Source: Branchiostoma lanceolatum (taxonomy: Eukaryota; Chordata; Leptocardii; Amphioxiformes; Branchiostomatidae). Taken from it: a stretch of 64,000 bases of DNA. A model generated the notes under the pieces. The model worked only from the letters and a program-made list of their open reading frames with translations. It was not told the DNA's origin and did no database searches. The DNA lies in assembly GCF_035083965.1 (NCBI RefSeq), contig NC_089722.1:43090697-43154696 (forward strand), in the 5' to 3' direction. Below, in pieces: positions 29,850-48,660 of this stretch (positions within the stretch are counted from its first letter, which is position 1; each line of letters starts with the position of its first letter). Position numbers and translations under genes: made by a program.

Positions 29850-30115
29850 AGGTTCGGGTGCTAGGCGGGCTGTGTTTGGCCGGCATTCGGCTGTGACAGA
29901 GGAATGCTCTATTATTTTCAAACATTCAGCCGAAGCTAGGTACTCATTTACACCTGAGTAAAGTGATAGTGTGCTAACTATGAAGTGAGAAAAGTGGTGT
30001 ATAGTGCCCTTCCCAAGGACACAACTTCAGGGGTATATCGGTGGTTTCGAACCCGGGACCTCTCCGTTGTGGACGAAACACCCTACCGATTGCACCACAC
30101 GATGCCACACAAGCA
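29850..30115 (-). repeat. tRNA-derived SINE, minus strand (second copy)
   Basis: Orthologous to 6240-6505. Box B is the complement of GGTTTCGAACC near 30042, and the core includes the complement of TACTCATTTACACCTGAGT. Confidence 0.7.
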
Positions 30116-30393
30116 CCTTTATCTGGTCGATGTAGTAATTATCACAGGTTTATACCCTGTGGGCAAGTAACACTACAGGCAGCGTCAAATCTAAACCTCG
30201 TCCAACCACTAGTGCACGGCAGTGAGGAACAGTGTAAGACGGACTCCTGACACATGAAGACGTTCTCAGACAGAAGAGCCAAGACCTGCCAAGCATCCTT
30301 ACTCTGGTGAGTCTTACTATATCCTGCATGCCTGACCCACAGCGCGTGAGGCGATACCAATCCCTTCCGCTGGGGTAGAAACATGTCCCGCTC

Positions 30394-30700
30394 ACAGAGT
30401 TCGGGCACGTGCAGCTTACCCCGAGTTGGCTCACGCGAGAGATAATTAGCGGCAGCGTGCACGTGGCGACTCTGCGAGCGGGGCGTGTCGCGACCCAGGC
30501 CGACGGGATTAGTACCGTCTCCCGCTGGGTCTGGTATCCCGGCTAGTGAACCGGACACGTGCACCTTTAATATCCCGAGTTAGCTCACACGAGAGATAAT
30601 TAGCGGCAGCGTGCACGTGGCGACTCTGCGAGCGGGGCGTGTCGCGACCCCGGCCGACGGGATAACTATCGTCTCGCGCTGGGTCTGGTATCCAGGCTAG
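30394..30700. repeat. Two tandem 150-bp units
   Basis: Two consecutive copies, 30394-30545 and 30546-30700, of the GC-rich segment ending CTGGTATCCNGGCTAGT. One copy exists after TLR-A and two after TLR-D, so copy number varies between units. Confidence 0.75.
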
Positions 30701-31769
30701 TCTTCCTACTGTTTCACAACAATCCGACTTAATACGTGGCGCGTCCTTTGTTCATTTTACCGTTAAAAAAGTTGTTGGAACAGATCAGGGAGGGCACAAT
30801 TTTAATTCCTGTGTCACATCAAAATGTCGTTGAGGAAACGACAGCCAAGCTGTCAGAAGCCACTCATATCTAACTTAGCTGAGATTGGGCTGTCTCTCTT
30901 TTTGTAATCTGGTCGATCTTTGAAAATACCCAAGATTTCTAGTCTTTTGCGTCACTCCTCTGGGTTGGGCCGATTTTGCTGCATTCCTTTGGGTTGGGTT
31001 GGGTCGTGGATCGGTCTTGCCGCATTCTTGCATGTACACGTTTGGTTGTGAAGCACCATGTTTTGCCAAAAAAAATTTTTAATTCTGAAATTGTCTAGAA
31101 TTGATTGAATCACATCACAAAATCCGTAAAAAACAGTAAAACTAATGTATCAAAACAATGAAGTCTGTGCAAAGAAAAAAAACAGCGAAAAGTGCGCACC
31201 TCCCCCAAAGCAGTGGAACGTGCCACAACAATGAGACGCCTCTGGGGCTTTCAAGTGTCGCGTGGCAAAAGTCGTTATGTCTAGAAGAGGTAGGTGTGTC
31301 GCGCAGCAAAAATCTGTGTTTTGAGAAATTTCCTTGTCTGAGTAAGGATAGACACAGCTGAAGTTGGACACCATCATGATACAGACCGGATCAATCTCCA
31401 GTGTACTAAGAATTTTTGATATGTGCGTTGCTCAATAATTTTACCTTTTTACGTCAGCAACATATTAATCAAAACCCTTCAGCTTCTTCTTTAGTTTTAC
31501 CCCTGAATCAGTAAAGTTTGTCCGCGACACGATTTTGTCCTTAAACATCATGGGCATGACATATCATTATTGAGATTTTGAGATGTCAATCTTTCTACTG
31601 AACTCAGATCCAGTTTTATCTAAGGTGTGTCGCGTAACCTTTCTGACCCCTACGACAGTAGACTGTTCAAGTTACGCCCAGTCTTTTTGCCCTCTAGCGG
31701 TGAGTCATGGCTTCGGAATTTTTGTGTACCCCTACACTGTGTAACGACTGTTACCCCAATACATGGGTC

Positions 31770-32810
31770 TTTTTTTTCTTGTCTCATTGATTACGAAAAT
31801 AAGGCTGTAGCCAGCATAATCTATTTGATGGTCTTCTCCATCAGATTCATTTTCTTTAGCAGACTTCCATGTTCAATAATCATACAAATAGACATAAACT
31901 TTGCATTGTGATGGTGATCTTCAACTGACTTCCACATGTCTCAAATATGAAATTCCTATCAATTATCACTAAGAAAGTGGCATCTCGGTGGCGCAGTGGC
32001 AGGGTGTTTGGCCCAGAACCCAGAAGTCCCGGGTTCGAATCCGGGGTTCCCTGATTTGTCCCGTTGACGTTGTGCCCCTGGGAAAGGACTGGCCTCACTT
32101 CACTCAGGTGAAAATGAGTACCTAGCTTCATATAGGGCTGTCCCTTGGATAGGACGTGAAATGGAGGTCCCGTGTTTGATAGAGCCACACCTCGAGCACG
32201 TCAAAGAACCCACCACACCTATCGAAAAGAGTGGGGGGCCCAAACCTTACAGTCTGGGCCGTGTAAATCTCAATAAATAAAGAAAGAAAGTATGGAAATT
32301 TTGTAGCAAATATTTAACTATACAAATTAAGCCTTTTTTGTATAATCAGCATCTGCAAATGCTCCACCTGCTATAGATTACACACGTTACATGTATTTAA
32401 GTTCTATCATAGGAAACACCCGAATATCAGAATTCCCTCAATGAATATGCGATTTAAGTCCTAATTTGTATAATTTGTATACATTTGTATACAGTCACCC
32501 AATATGTAACAAGAGTTCAGAGACCTCATACCTCCATGAAATATTTAGACTTTGGCTATTTTTTTTCTTGACTCATTGATTATGCAAATAAGGCTGCAAC
32601 TAGCATAATCTATTTCAAATAGTAGTCTTCTATACCAACATTACACATATTGTATGTGTCCTTTCCTTTAGCAGAATTCCATGTTTAAACTTCATCATTA
32701 ATCATAAAAATGGCTTCCAAATTTACATACGCTTTGCATTGTGATGGTCATCTTCAACTTAGTCTTACAAATATCACAAGTATGAAATTCCACAAGACAA
32801 CCATGGTGTC
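31770..32810 (+). repeat. Direct repeats flanking a SINE upstream of GGT-2
   Basis: 31770-31960 and 32510-32800 share CTCATTGATTA, AAATAAGGCTG, TTTGCATTGTGATGGT and ATATGAAATTCC-like words in the same order. The second copy carries an ATGCAAAT octamer near 32583. The plus-strand SINE lies between them. Confidence 0.6.
31976..32290 (+). repeat. tRNA-derived SINE, best-preserved copy
   Basis: Head with GGTGGCGCAGTGGC (box A-like) and GGTTCGAATCC (box B near 32032-32042), then the core CTCAGGTGAAAATGAGTACC, the segment CTCGAGCACGTCAAAGAACCC and a 3' end AATAAATAAAGAAAGAAAG. It is too long and too decayed outside the boxes to be a tRNA gene. Confidence 0.8.
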
Positions 32811-32903
32811 AGTGGTCCGTCTCCTGCCAAAAACTACTTCTAACACGCGCCTTGCTTTTCTTGCAGTTGACAAAAACAGCCGCATCTACGCATCTAGAAG
32901 AGG

Positions 32904-39196
<6,293 letters not shown>

Positions 39197-39256
39197 AGCA
39201 AACGTGTTAACTGGCATTCTGAAGCAAGGTCTAACTGTAGCTTCCAGCAGAAACAT

Positions 39257-39470
39257 TGGACTTACCCAAATTTTTGACTGTCTGATCCCAGTCTTTGTCA
39301 ATGAATGAGCAATCCACCGCTTCTGTGACGCCACGTTATGCAAACAGAACAACTGACGTGGCGAGAAGTGGATCATAAATTGCACAAAGTTTATTTTATT
39401 TTATTCAAATTGCAACGGCACAAAGTTTATGGCACCCCAGGTCTCTGCTAGAGATGGCTGTAGAGCCCTT
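39257..39470 (+). repeat. 3' flank block shared by GGT and TLR genes (GGT-2 copy)
   Basis: Same block as 17234-17415. The CRE-like site reads TGACGCCA. A duplication of CACAAAGTTTAT around an AT-rich TTTATTTTATTTTATT insertion lies at 39382-39431. Confidence 0.7.
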
Positions 39471-41984
39471 AGCTTCAGAATAATTTGTATGAACTTTCAA
39501 GCTTGTAAACTAAAAATTAGGTCCAATTCAAACAGTATGCTGTTTCGAAGTAAGCTAAAGCGTGGTTTATATATAGTCCTTTTATGTTCTCAAAGTGCTG
39601 GCAGTATGGTTATTTATACTTCGAGTTCGCTGTTCGCTTTTGCAGAATTCCTGGTGCTGGTTATAGTGCTTGTATAACTTGATATCATGTGTGGCTGTGT
39701 CGACAGAATAGCGGACTTCCACGACCAATTAGGGTAATCGGATACTGAATTACACGTAGAAATGACATTGAAGTGGACTACTTTTAGAAATGGAATATTT
39801 TCAGCTTTTATTCAATTTGTCAAAATCATGTAAAACGCAGAAGTGCGTGTACAATGCCAAATTCGGATGACTGCTGGATAAAATTCACGAAATTGACAGA
39901 ATACTCTTGCAATCATTGGTTATCATTGACAACTATGCAATAGATTTAATGGTAACAATGAAATTCTTTGGTATTGAATTAGGTAGAGAAAGGAATTTAA
40001 ATTCATTAATACGATAGATTCGAAAGTCCTTTGAGCAGGTTTTTATATCTGATATTGATATATGAAATCAAATCATCGTCTGAATGGATGATGAAGTGCT
40101 AACTAACTAACGATAAGGCGTAGCAAAGGTTGTGTGAAAGTCTCTATAGGGTACCGGTGTACACATAGGCGAAGTTTCGGCTATTTTGAATAAAGACAGG
40201 CGCCAAAATAGAGTGTCCCGTTTGATCTATGTAGCTTTACTATGTAGTGGTATGTACCAACACCCATCAAATAATTTGTAACAGCAGGACAACTCCTGTA
40301 ACATATCTACATTACAACTGACTTACCTTGTCGCTGAAGGGTTGAAAGTTGTCCAGCTGTTATTGACAGTTGACTTTGCTACCGATTTTCATTGCTACAA
40401 ATTATTCACCAGCCAGGCTGACCGCCCAGATCCTCGCATTTCCACAGTAGGTTCTGGGAGAGAACTAGTGCACCTTGCACCGGCGCTGTGTTACGACAGT
40501 TACGCTAAGCCATACGCCCGGTCCAAATTAGTTTTTCGGCCGTATTTAACAAGGTGCAAACAGTGTTTCCGTTAGATACATCAGAAAAGTATAGCTACTT
40601 CTGTCATACATACATTCATTTTTCCCTGTTTACAGTATATTTGACCCGGTTGATTTATTGTAGTGTTACCCGAATATGCAAATAGGGAGTATCGAATAAC
40701 GATATTGTTCAGTCACAAATATGCAAATATAAATTGCAAAGCAAATCGGTGTTCACACAAACAGGCCAGACACTGGGTTAAACATGCAGGACGTAGAGGA
40801 TAGGCTAGGGAGAGGCCCTCTTTGAGGAACCACCTGGAAAGCAAGGGCCCAGTTTCTGCCATGTGCTCGTACAAGGCAAGGTAGGCAAACAGATTCAGAT
40901 TCAATTCTCCAAGCAGATCTCTGCGGTGACAGGACCATTGGCCAAAACAATATCCAGCCATCCACGTTTTGTTTGGCCCATTGATACTGTCCTGCCAACG
41001 TACACAGAGAGCGGTCTGGGCGGAATTCTGATGTAACGTTGACCAACGAGGTTGAACAAACACCCAATAGATCATTCTGTTGTAACTACAGGACAGCTCC
41101 TGAACATATCTCATAACACAAACTGACGTACCTTGTCAGTCAACATTTTAAAAGTTGTCCAGTTGTTGTTGACAGTTGACTTTGCTACCGATGTTTCATT
41201 GATACGAATTATTTACCAGCCAGGCTGACCGCCGGAACCTCGCCTTTGCGTAGTACGTTGTCGGAGAGTACCAGTGCACGTTGCACCGGCGTTGCGTTGC
41301 TGTAAGCCATACGCCTGGTACAAATTAATTTTCGGCCGTATTTATCAAAGTGATAACAATTTTTTCCGTTAGATAATCAGAGAAAGATAGCTTCTTCTGT
41401 CAAAAATACATTCATTTTCCCTGTATACATTTATTTGACCTGGTTGATTTAGTTAGTGAGATCTGGATATGCAAATAAGGGGTATCAAAATGACAATATT
41501 ATACAGTCACAAATATGCAAATATTACGGAACATTTAGCACTTTTAGCTTTAATAAGCAGGGTTAAAATGAACCAAGCGAAAAGCGCGCAGCGGTATTAA
41601 GTCTGGCATCTTAGCCTTCTGAAAGGGAAGTTTGCACAGCAGCGTTAGCACCTGAATAGCTCACGTCTGCTTTCCCTTCACGCATGAACCGCTCCCAAAC
41701 ACTGAGACGACCCGGTCATGTTTACAGTACGGTGGGCTGAGAAGGTGGTAATTAAGAAATCGAAGCCCATGGTTTGGCTGGCCATGGTGAAGCGGAAATA
41801 AGATCGGACTTGCTTCATGTACAAACAGACGTCATATTTTAAGACGGGACTGTAGAAAAATACAGTGTGTTGTTAGAATATGTTGTAATGGTATAGTAAC
41901 CTTTGGAACAGGCCTTGCTTTCGTATGGAATTCGTTGTGAATAACAAAAGTGGTAAATTGGGATAGGGATAGCTGGCAAGACAT
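39471..41984. other. Intergenic region between GGT-2 and TLR-C
   Basis: Collinear with 17416-20819 but shorter. Holds the paired direct repeats (40270-40735, 41085-41525) with ATGCAAAT octamers near 40676, 40722, 41468 and 41514, and the TLR-linked module at 41600-41815. No gene recognised. Confidence 0.55.
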
Positions 41985-42276
41985 ATAACGTTACCTTAAC
42001 GTACCTTGCACCTGCATGCCTTGACAAGGAAACCTATCGCGGCTTAAGTCCACACTTCCTCCTTAGCTTTATGAGGAACAATGACCACTGTCACACTCCC
42101 CACAGACCGTGACTGCTGTGCGGTATACATTTCAAACAAACCGGAACAAGAAAGCTCAGGCGCCAGTCCTGTGAGCAGTCCGCAGACCGACGGGAGTATC
42201 AGACGACAGACGGCCGTCCCTTCCGTACCGCCTCCACCACTGCTTCAGCTCTTCTCACAGACATATTGCTGATAAG
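41985..42276 (+). other. TLR-C 5'UTR exon with short uORF
   Basis: Counterpart of the TLR-B leader exon, ending AAG|GTGGGT with the donor GT at 42277. A uORF at 42081-42272 begins MTTVTLPTDRDCC as in TLR-B but stops inside the exon. The matching acceptor is AAAG at 45139-45142. Confidence 0.65.
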
Positions 42277-43049
42277 GTGGGTTTTAACTAAAACTTTCTT
42301 ATTTTCTTTATTTTATATCAGTTCATTCCTTTAATTTGCATGGTTCGGTACCGTTTGTATACGTGTGGTGGGACTGGACGGGGATGGGTGCGTGGAGGGT
42401 AGTGGGCATCAGGCGGCCCCAGAAAATAGTTTATCGGTTCAGCCTTGGAAATGGCAGTCGCACTCTTGTGTACTGCTTAGAAGCTGATCCTTTAGGCTAC
42501 GTTTTATTACCTTCGTCGAGAAGGTTATGCATAGGGTAGCGTTTGTGTGTAGGGGACCAGCATAACTCGAGAATGGCTGGATGGATTGTCTTGGTATTTG
42601 GTATGTTAGTAGGTTTTGATGAGACCTGAAAACGATTAGATTTTGGGACAACTAGCGGCTTGTTACGGTACTGCAGTGGAACTTCCTGTTTTGATATCTC
42701 ATGTTCTGGACATGGAACCTATTTTTAATGGTAGATAGATCTTTGGACAGATAGTGAGTGGTATGGGTTTGGGCCCCCTAGCGGCTTTTTTGGAACTGCA
42801 GGAGCAGGTTTTGCATCTGACTTTGAAAGGGAATAACTCAAGAAGGGCTTGATGGATGGTAATGATTTTTGGTAAGTAGATAGCTTGAGTGATCATGTAC
42901 ATGATTAGATACTTCTTATGCGAATCAGTATCTAATTTGCATAATTGATGAGGAAAGTTTATACTTTGTTAATTTGTTAAGCTCATACTTTGGACATGTT
43001 ATATTTTAAGACAATCAACTGGTATGATTTATAATTGATGAGAAACACT

Positions 43050-44478
43050 CCCTTGCCGAACTGTTGTCTAATGTAGCATTAATGCCAGAAATACATATGT
43101 GTGTAGAAGCTCACCTAATTTCCTGTACTCAATGTTCGATGAACCTCTAAGCCACAACAGTGAACATCCTTATCTAGGTGTCATTCTCACTCACAATCTC
43201 AAGTGGAAGGCACACATCAACGATATCACAACCAAGGCCAACAGAACCCTGGGATTCGTGAGGAGAAATATAAGGGGGGCAAGTAAAGAGGTGAGAGAGA
43301 AGGCATACACATCGCTAGTCCGCCCTAAACTTGAATATGCTTCATCAGTCTGGGATCCGCACATACTACACAATGCCCAGTCCAACACACTAGCCACCAA
43401 AATAGAATCTGTACAGAGGAAAGCCGCACGATTCGTCACAGGTAACTACAACTACACTGCCAGTAACACGGTCTCCAACACTCCCTAGGATGGGCCACTC
43501 TGCAACAACGTAGACACATTGCCCGCCTCACTCTCATGTACAAGGCAGTCCACAATCTGATTGCCATACCCACCTCACACATTCTCACTCACAACACCAA
43601 CAGCACCAGAGGACACACCCGGCGCTTCATCACATTTCCATGCAAAACAGAAACACATCGCAGCAGCTTTTCCCCAAGAACAGTAATAGATTGGAATCAC
43701 CTACCACAACACCTAATTAATTCAACATCCGTAGACACCTTCAAATCTGGGTTGGCCAAGTTTCTTGGTCCTCCCAGTAACACCGGTTAGCCTCTGAATG
43801 AGTCAGGACACAACCCACTGTAGCCACATGTATATAGCACTTTTTTATATATTGTTTGTTGCACGATTTATATTCATATTTTTTCGGATTTTCCGTATTC
43901 ACCACCACCACCTGCTGCAGCTGGGCGTGACCCTGACACAGTCCCCTTGGCGTTATGCCCCTTGCGGGGTCTTGCCGAGTATAGTATAGATGTAGATAGA
44001 TGTAGCACTAATGCTTGGTTAGAGCACACTGCCATGGTAATTTCATGGTAATTATGGCTGTCCAAATACCAGTCCCTCAATGTCCTAGCAGCCATGCCTT
44101 GGACCAAGGCTTGAACCAATTAGTTAGCATATTTCCAGCATTAGTGCTTTCTGCCACGGCCTTTAGTCATGCTTGACCTATACATTAGCACCCTGCAACA
44201 ACTGGGGTTTTTGACAAAGGTGGACTGTAGTTAGGGGGCAGAGGGTTAATTTGATGTGACCACCCCCACTGGCACCAGCCAGGGGAAAGGGTTTACACTT
44301 CCCCTTCAGTCCAAGAAGACTGGGTGATGAATGATGATTAATGGACAGGGGTGTATGCTGGCATTAATGCTCTGTTCCAAAGAGAGCAGAGGAAATCCAG
44401 CATTAATGCCCAATGTGCTCAGCTAAGGAGCGCGTAGTGCGGCATTAATGCTACATTTAGACAACAGTTTGGCAAGGG
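43050..44478. mobile_element. Insertion bounded by 37-bp inverted repeats
   Basis: 43050-43086 and 44441-44478 are inverted copies (CCCTTGCC... at the left, ...GGCAAGGG at the right) differing by one substitution and one inserted base. The interior carries a LINE remnant and further GCATTAATGC-type palindromes near 44004, 44135, 44359 and 44398. No clear target duplication is visible. Confidence 0.55.
43087..43790 (+). pseudogene. LINE reverse transcriptase C-terminal fragment (frameshifted)
   Basis: The frame at 43099-43488 reads YLGVILTHNLKWKAHI, then LVRPKLEYASSVWDP and KIESVQRKAARFVTG, the signature after the catalytic domain of CR1/Jockey-type non-LTR reverse transcriptases. After a frame change it continues at 43536-43790 with FSPRTVIDWNHLPQHL, the usual end of such proteins. 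The catalytic core is missing, so the copy is 5'-truncated and dead. It lies within the TLR-C 5'UTR intron. Confidence 0.85.
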
Positions 44479-45178
44479 CTCCTTATACGTCAGTCATAAA
44501 GGTTAAAATCATTTGACGAAGGTATGAGGTCGTGGAACTCTAGTTTACATCTGCATCTTGTACCTGTTGATGCTTGGTGCGGCCGAAAAAAGCGAGTAAT
44601 TGGCAGAGACAGAAAAGGGCACCTCTTGTTTGTGTGTGTGTGTCTCAGAGTCAGTATGTTTCACAGTTTCTTTCGTTGCCGTCATTCGCAGGGATCAAGA
44701 CTAACCCGTCTGGATATTTAGTTTCCGCACAACACGTCCTATTGTTCATCGTATATTAGTCTGAAATTCGCATACCAGCATTAGCACATTGATGGATCAC
44801 TTCTGCTTTCCCGTCACGCAAAAACCATCTATCAACCATTGGCCAGCGGATAAAAGTCTATATTATGATTCTACCCATGTGGCAGGCACTTTCTTCACGT
44901 CAAAGGTTTGTCGTCATCCGGAAAGGCTGGACAAAGGAAGTCAAGAGTGATAAGGTTATATATATTCACAAATTTCAGGTGGTTTCAAACCTCCTTTTCC
45001 CTTCTACCGGTAAATGCAGTCCCCTCGAATATGAATTCATGCACAGTCAGCAAATATCCGCAACGTGCCCGCATTATTTGACTGTAATAGCCCTTCCTGG
45101 CTCATAAAGATATTAATTACCAGATGTTCTTATTTTCCAAAGGTTCACAACTAGAAGAATACATCAGAACAGATCGAC

Positions 45179-48100
45179 ATGGAGTCTAAACCCGCTCTGC
45201 TCGCAGTCTGCTTAGCTGTGGTTTCCGCGTTCATCACCCAACATGGACGGGTTAGAGGACAATTACTCCCACCCGTGTGTCAGACATGGAACTCAACAAT
45301 TGTGGTGTGTGCAGGAGAGGATCCGATGGTGGAACAAACTCGCGCGCGTCTAACCCAAGTTCCGCGCGGCATCCCCAAATCTGTCACCACCTTAATTCTC
45401 GATCATAACAACATAACCTATGTGTACAACGGCTCGTTTAGTGGGTTAAGAAACCTGAAATCCTTAAACCTGTGTGATAATAGTTTACAGACCATCGAGG
45501 TCGGTACGTTCGCTGGGTTGGAGAATTTAGAACGCCTTGATTTAAGAGGATTCGGATGGAGCCTGTATACTGGTCAAGGCTTTTGTGGATGGGGAAAAGA
45601 AACTCCGCCGATGTATTCTCTTCCAAATGGACTTTTCCAAGATCTGCGGAACCTGAACTATCTGGCCGTGTGGACTGCCTCAGAGACAGTCAGTGAGGGA
45701 GTGTTCGCGGGGTTATCCAAACTCAGGCATTTAGATCTCGCTGTGAATATCAGCAGTATCCCGGATCACATTTTTGATTCTTTGACTTCTTTGGAAAGTC
45801 TGAGGATAGTGGAACTCGCGATCCGCGATGCTGTAGAAGAGGATCAAAATACCACCATTAAAGGGGTCCAAAGCGGAGGTGGGTTTTTACAACGACGCCT
45901 GCTGTGGGCGCCGCTGTACAACCTTCAAAATATCAGTCTCTATTTTTTACCAAGAGCCAGTGACTACTACTTCGAACCTTTATTCGGAAACCTGTCCAAA
46001 TTAGAGAGTGTAGAAATAACATCATATGAATATGAATATTCACTCAGCCTTTCTGTTCAAATGTTCCAGCCGCTAATACTTACTCTAAAACATTTATCCG
46101 CTTCTGGTGCTACAATACGTGTAGAGCCCGGCCTCCTGAAGTCACTCACACACCTACAGACGTTAGACATCCGCGCTTTTGAACATTCCTACATTATGGA
46201 CGTTCTGCCTGAACTCCGACACACGCAGATTCAGAAGTTGTCAATTCCCTATGAGAAAATTGAAATAACATCTGATGCTCTAGCGGGAATAAAAGATCTG
46301 AAATACTTAAAAATTTTGTCTATAGATATGATTAAACGCGGCATTAAATTCATACAAAATGAAGCATTTGCCGGCCTGTCTCATTTACAAAGGCTAGATT
46401 TGACGGGGGCGGGCTCCTTGACGAATTTACATGACCAACCTTTCAGCGGACTGTCCTCACTCACGCATCTCAACTTGACAGGTAACGAAATTGCTCATAT
46501 ACCAGCGTGCCTGTTCAAAGGACTGACCTCTCTTACTAATCTTGATTTGAGCCATAACTACTTCGAAACTTTCCAGGCTCAACTTCCGGAGACATTAGAC
46601 TATCTTGATCTTAGCTACAATATTATGAACAACAAAAACACAATGTCATATCTAAAACCATGTGCAAGTTGCAATCCTTTATCAGTTGACGTCCATGGTG
46701 TGAAAAGCGCGAATGATCTGGATTTGGGTAATGAAGCATTCACCAAATTTGACGGAGATTGCAAACCTTGGAATATTACTTCGCTTCATCTGCAGTACAA
46801 CAATATAGGAAACATTGATATCTCTGTATTCTGCATTGCAAGTTTACGGTATCTCGACTTTTCTAACAATCGTATCGCCTCTATTGATTATCACGGAATG
46901 GAATGTGAGCAATCTAATTTAGAAACACTTAGATTTGATCAAAATCATATAGAAAGGATACAGCTCAATTGGACCAATTCTCCACATGCACCGAAATTGA
47001 GAAACCTGAAAACGTTGACTCTTTCAAACAACAAAATCCGGCGTATTGAAACAGGACAGTTCCCAGGGCTGCATCATCTGGAACATTTGGATCTCAGTCA
47101 TAACGAGATCCACACTGTGAACCAATCCGCCTTCCGTGGACTATCGCGGCTAAGATTCCTGGATCTCAGTGACAACACGATACAGTATATAACAGAGAAA
47201 ACATTTAAAGGTTTGGGTAATCTTGCACACTTAAACCTGGCATTCAACAAGATAGCAGTGTTAGGAGACGCCTTTCTCCATCTGCACGAGCTGAGGAACT
47301 TGAATCTTTGGAGCAACAAGTTATCTGTGTTAAATCAAACAACACTGGGTCAAGTGGTTAACCGGTTAGAGACTATCGACATTGCTGACAACCCATTTTT
47401 GTGTGACTGTAACTTGATGTGGTTTGTTGAGTGGGCCAATCATAAATACGACAGGGTGATGAACTTATACAACCCCTACCTTGAATTTGGCCGACGCAAC
47501 ACATGTTCTCGTCCTGCGCAACTGAACAGAAGACGTTTGATAGACGGGTTGACACAGAAACAACAATCCAACAATAGAAAGGATCCATCAGAACGAAAGT
47601 TCTTTGACTCCGTCTGTAGTCATGGATTCCGACCCAACCGCCTCCTGGCTTCTGTGCTCGCCTCTTCGAGTATCTTCGTCGCCATGATGACCATTTTCCT
47701 GGTCAACTACCACATCGCCCGTGTTCAGTACTACCTGTGGCAGTTGGCCAAGTGGAGGAGACCGAAGATTGGAGAAGTAGCAAACCAAGAGCCGCTCAAA
47801 TACACGCACGATGCTTTTATTGCCTACAACAACCGGGACGTCATGTGGGTTGTACACGAAGCTATAGAGAATCTTGAACCTGACTACAGTCTGGTCATAC
47901 ACGAAAGGGACTTTGCCGTCGGCGCTCCCATTGTGGAAAATATCGCGGATGCCGTGGAAAACAGCCGGAGAACCGTCTGCCTCATCACCAGGAACTTCCT
48001 GAAGAGTCAGTGGTGCGAGTACGAGTTCCAGATGGCTCAGTACCACATGTTTGAGAAGGGGGGAGGGAGGCGTCTCATCCTGGTGTTTCTGGAGAGGATT

Positions 48101-48445
48101 CCTGACAGACTGCTGAAACGGTTCCGCCATCTGAACGCCGTAATGAAGAGGGACACGTACTTGGTGTGGCCAGGCGACGTGCGGAAACGTCCGCTGTTCT
48201 GGGAGCGGCTGCGACACGCCCTGGGCGATCCTCTACCCCGGGACCCAGAGCCTCGGGAGCAAATACAAGATCCGGAACGGAACATTCCGGAACAGCAAGA
48301 ACAGGCTCCGGTAAGGAACATTGTGGAAGTGCAGGTGCATGCTCCCATGCGGAACATTGTGGAACAGCAAGATGAAATCCTATTCCCAGAGCCAGACGAC
48401 CAGTGGTTCGGTGATGGGGATGACATGCCTCTTCTACCACTGTAG
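45179..48445 (+). CDS. TLR: Toll-like receptor TLR-C (complete, divergent)
   Basis: Complete 1088-aa receptor in one coding exon, the most divergent of the four. The signal peptide is almost unchanged from TLR-B, the LRR region differs at many positions including indels, and the LRRCT, transmembrane and TIR parts are strongly conserved. The TIR has HDAFIAY, RDFAVG (no BB-loop Pro) and FW. The tail has three P-x-R-N-I motifs rather than four and ends [12 protein letters not shown]. The leader between the acceptor (45142) and ATG contains an in-frame TAG, which fixes the start. The next gene, TLR-D, follows without an intervening GGT. Ectodomain divergence with a constant TIR suggests a different ligand and the same signalling route; this is inference. 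Confidence 0.96.
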   Translation: MESKPALLAVCLAVVSAFITQHGRVRGQLLPPVCQTWNSTIVVCAGEDPMVEQTRARLTQVPRGIPKSVTTLILDHNNITYVYNGSFSGLRNLKSLNLCDNSLQTIEVGTFAGLENLERLDLRGFGWSLYTGQGFCGWGKETPPMYSLPNGLFQDLRNLNYLAVWTASETVSEGVFAGLSKLRHLDLAVNISSIPDHIFDSLTSLESLRIVELAIRDAVEEDQNTTIKGVQSGGGFLQRRLLWAPLYNLQNISLYFLPRASDYYFEPLFGNLSKLESVEITSYEYEYSLSLSVQMFQPLILTLKHLSASGATIRVEPGLLKSLTHLQTLDIRAFEHSYIMDVLPELRHTQIQKLSIPYEKIEITSDALAGIKDLKYLKILSIDMIKRGIKFIQNEAFAGLSHLQRLDLTGAGSLTNLHDQPFSGLSSLTHLNLTGNEIAHIPACLFKGLTSLTNLDLSHNYFETFQAQLPETLDYLDLSYNIMNNKNTMSYLKPCASCNPLSVDVHGVKSANDLDLGNEAFTKFDGDCKPWNITSLHLQYNNIGNIDISVFCIASLRYLDFSNNRIASIDYHGMECEQSNLETLRFDQNHIERIQLNWTNSPHAPKLRNLKTLTLSNNKIRRIETGQFPGLHHLEHLDLSHNEIHTVNQSAFRGLSRLRFLDLSDNTIQYITEKTFKGLGNLAHLNLAFNKIAVLGDAFLHLHELRNLNLWSNKLSVLNQTTLGQVVNRLETIDIADNPFLCDCNLMWFVEWANHKYDRVMNLYNPYLEFGRRNTCSRPAQLNRRRLIDGLTQKQQSNNRKDPSERKFFDSVCSHGFRPNRLLASVLASSSIFVAMMTIFLVNYHIARVQYYLWQLAKWRRPKIGEVANQEPLKYTHDAFIAYNNRDVMWVVHEAIENLEPDYSLVIHERDFAVGAPIVENIADAVENSRRTVCLITRNFLKSQWCEYEFQMAQYHMFEKGGGRRLILVFLERIPDRLLKRFRHLNAVMKRDTYLVWPGDVRKRPLFWERLRHALGDPLPRDPEPREQIQDPERNIPEQQEQAPVRNIVEVQVHAPMRNIVEQQDEILFPEPDDQWFGDGDDMPLLPL

Positions 48446-48499
48446 ACGCCATGTGATCTTCTGATGATTTGTTCTGAAGTAAAGCAAAGTTGAACTGCA

Positions 48500-48660
48500 A
48501 TTTCTTCACTTTCCGACTGTTTCTCTAGGAATGAGCAAACCCCAGCTTCATTTGCGTCAAGTTATGAGGATAGACAGCCTAACTCGATAAGCAGAGGATC
48601 AAAAGTTGCACAAAGTTGATGGCGCCCCCCGTCTCTGTTAAGTGATGATTGTAGGCCTTG
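48500..48660 (+). repeat. 3' flank block shared by TLR and GGT genes (TLR-C copy, diverged)
   Basis: Recognisable from GAATGAGCAAACC through GCACAAAGTTGATGGCGCC to CCGTCTCTGTTAAG. In places it is closer to the GGT version than to the other TLR versions. Confidence 0.55.

Larger units (their letters stand above)
26696..31975. other. Intergenic region downstream of TLR-B
   Basis: Collinear with 3233-8900 but clearly diverged. No gene recognised. 27460-27632 is a CTCCAAGCAGA inverted-repeat element with a poly-G centre. 27980-28400 has extra sequence not found after TLR-A; its first part resembles 49318-49410 after TLR-C. 28830-29190 is the conserved block with the antisense AATAAA. Near 30945-30960 about 650 bp present after TLR-A are missing, and near 31340 the TGAG array is absent. 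Confidence 0.55.
42277..45142 (+). other. TLR-C 5'UTR intron
   Basis: Inferred 2.9-kb intron. 42555-43040 is a dispersed-repeat-like segment with two related halves (ATAACTCGAGAATGGCTGGA and ATAACTCAAGAAGGGCTTGA). 43050-44478 is an inverted-repeat-bounded insertion carrying a LINE fragment. 44690-45140 resembles the end of the TLR-B intron. The insertion accounts for most of the extra length over TLR-B. Confidence 0.55.

Noticed and set aside
31976-32060. tRNA gene
   Set aside because: Only the box A and box B regions are tRNA-like; the sequence continues as a SINE body with an A-rich tail.
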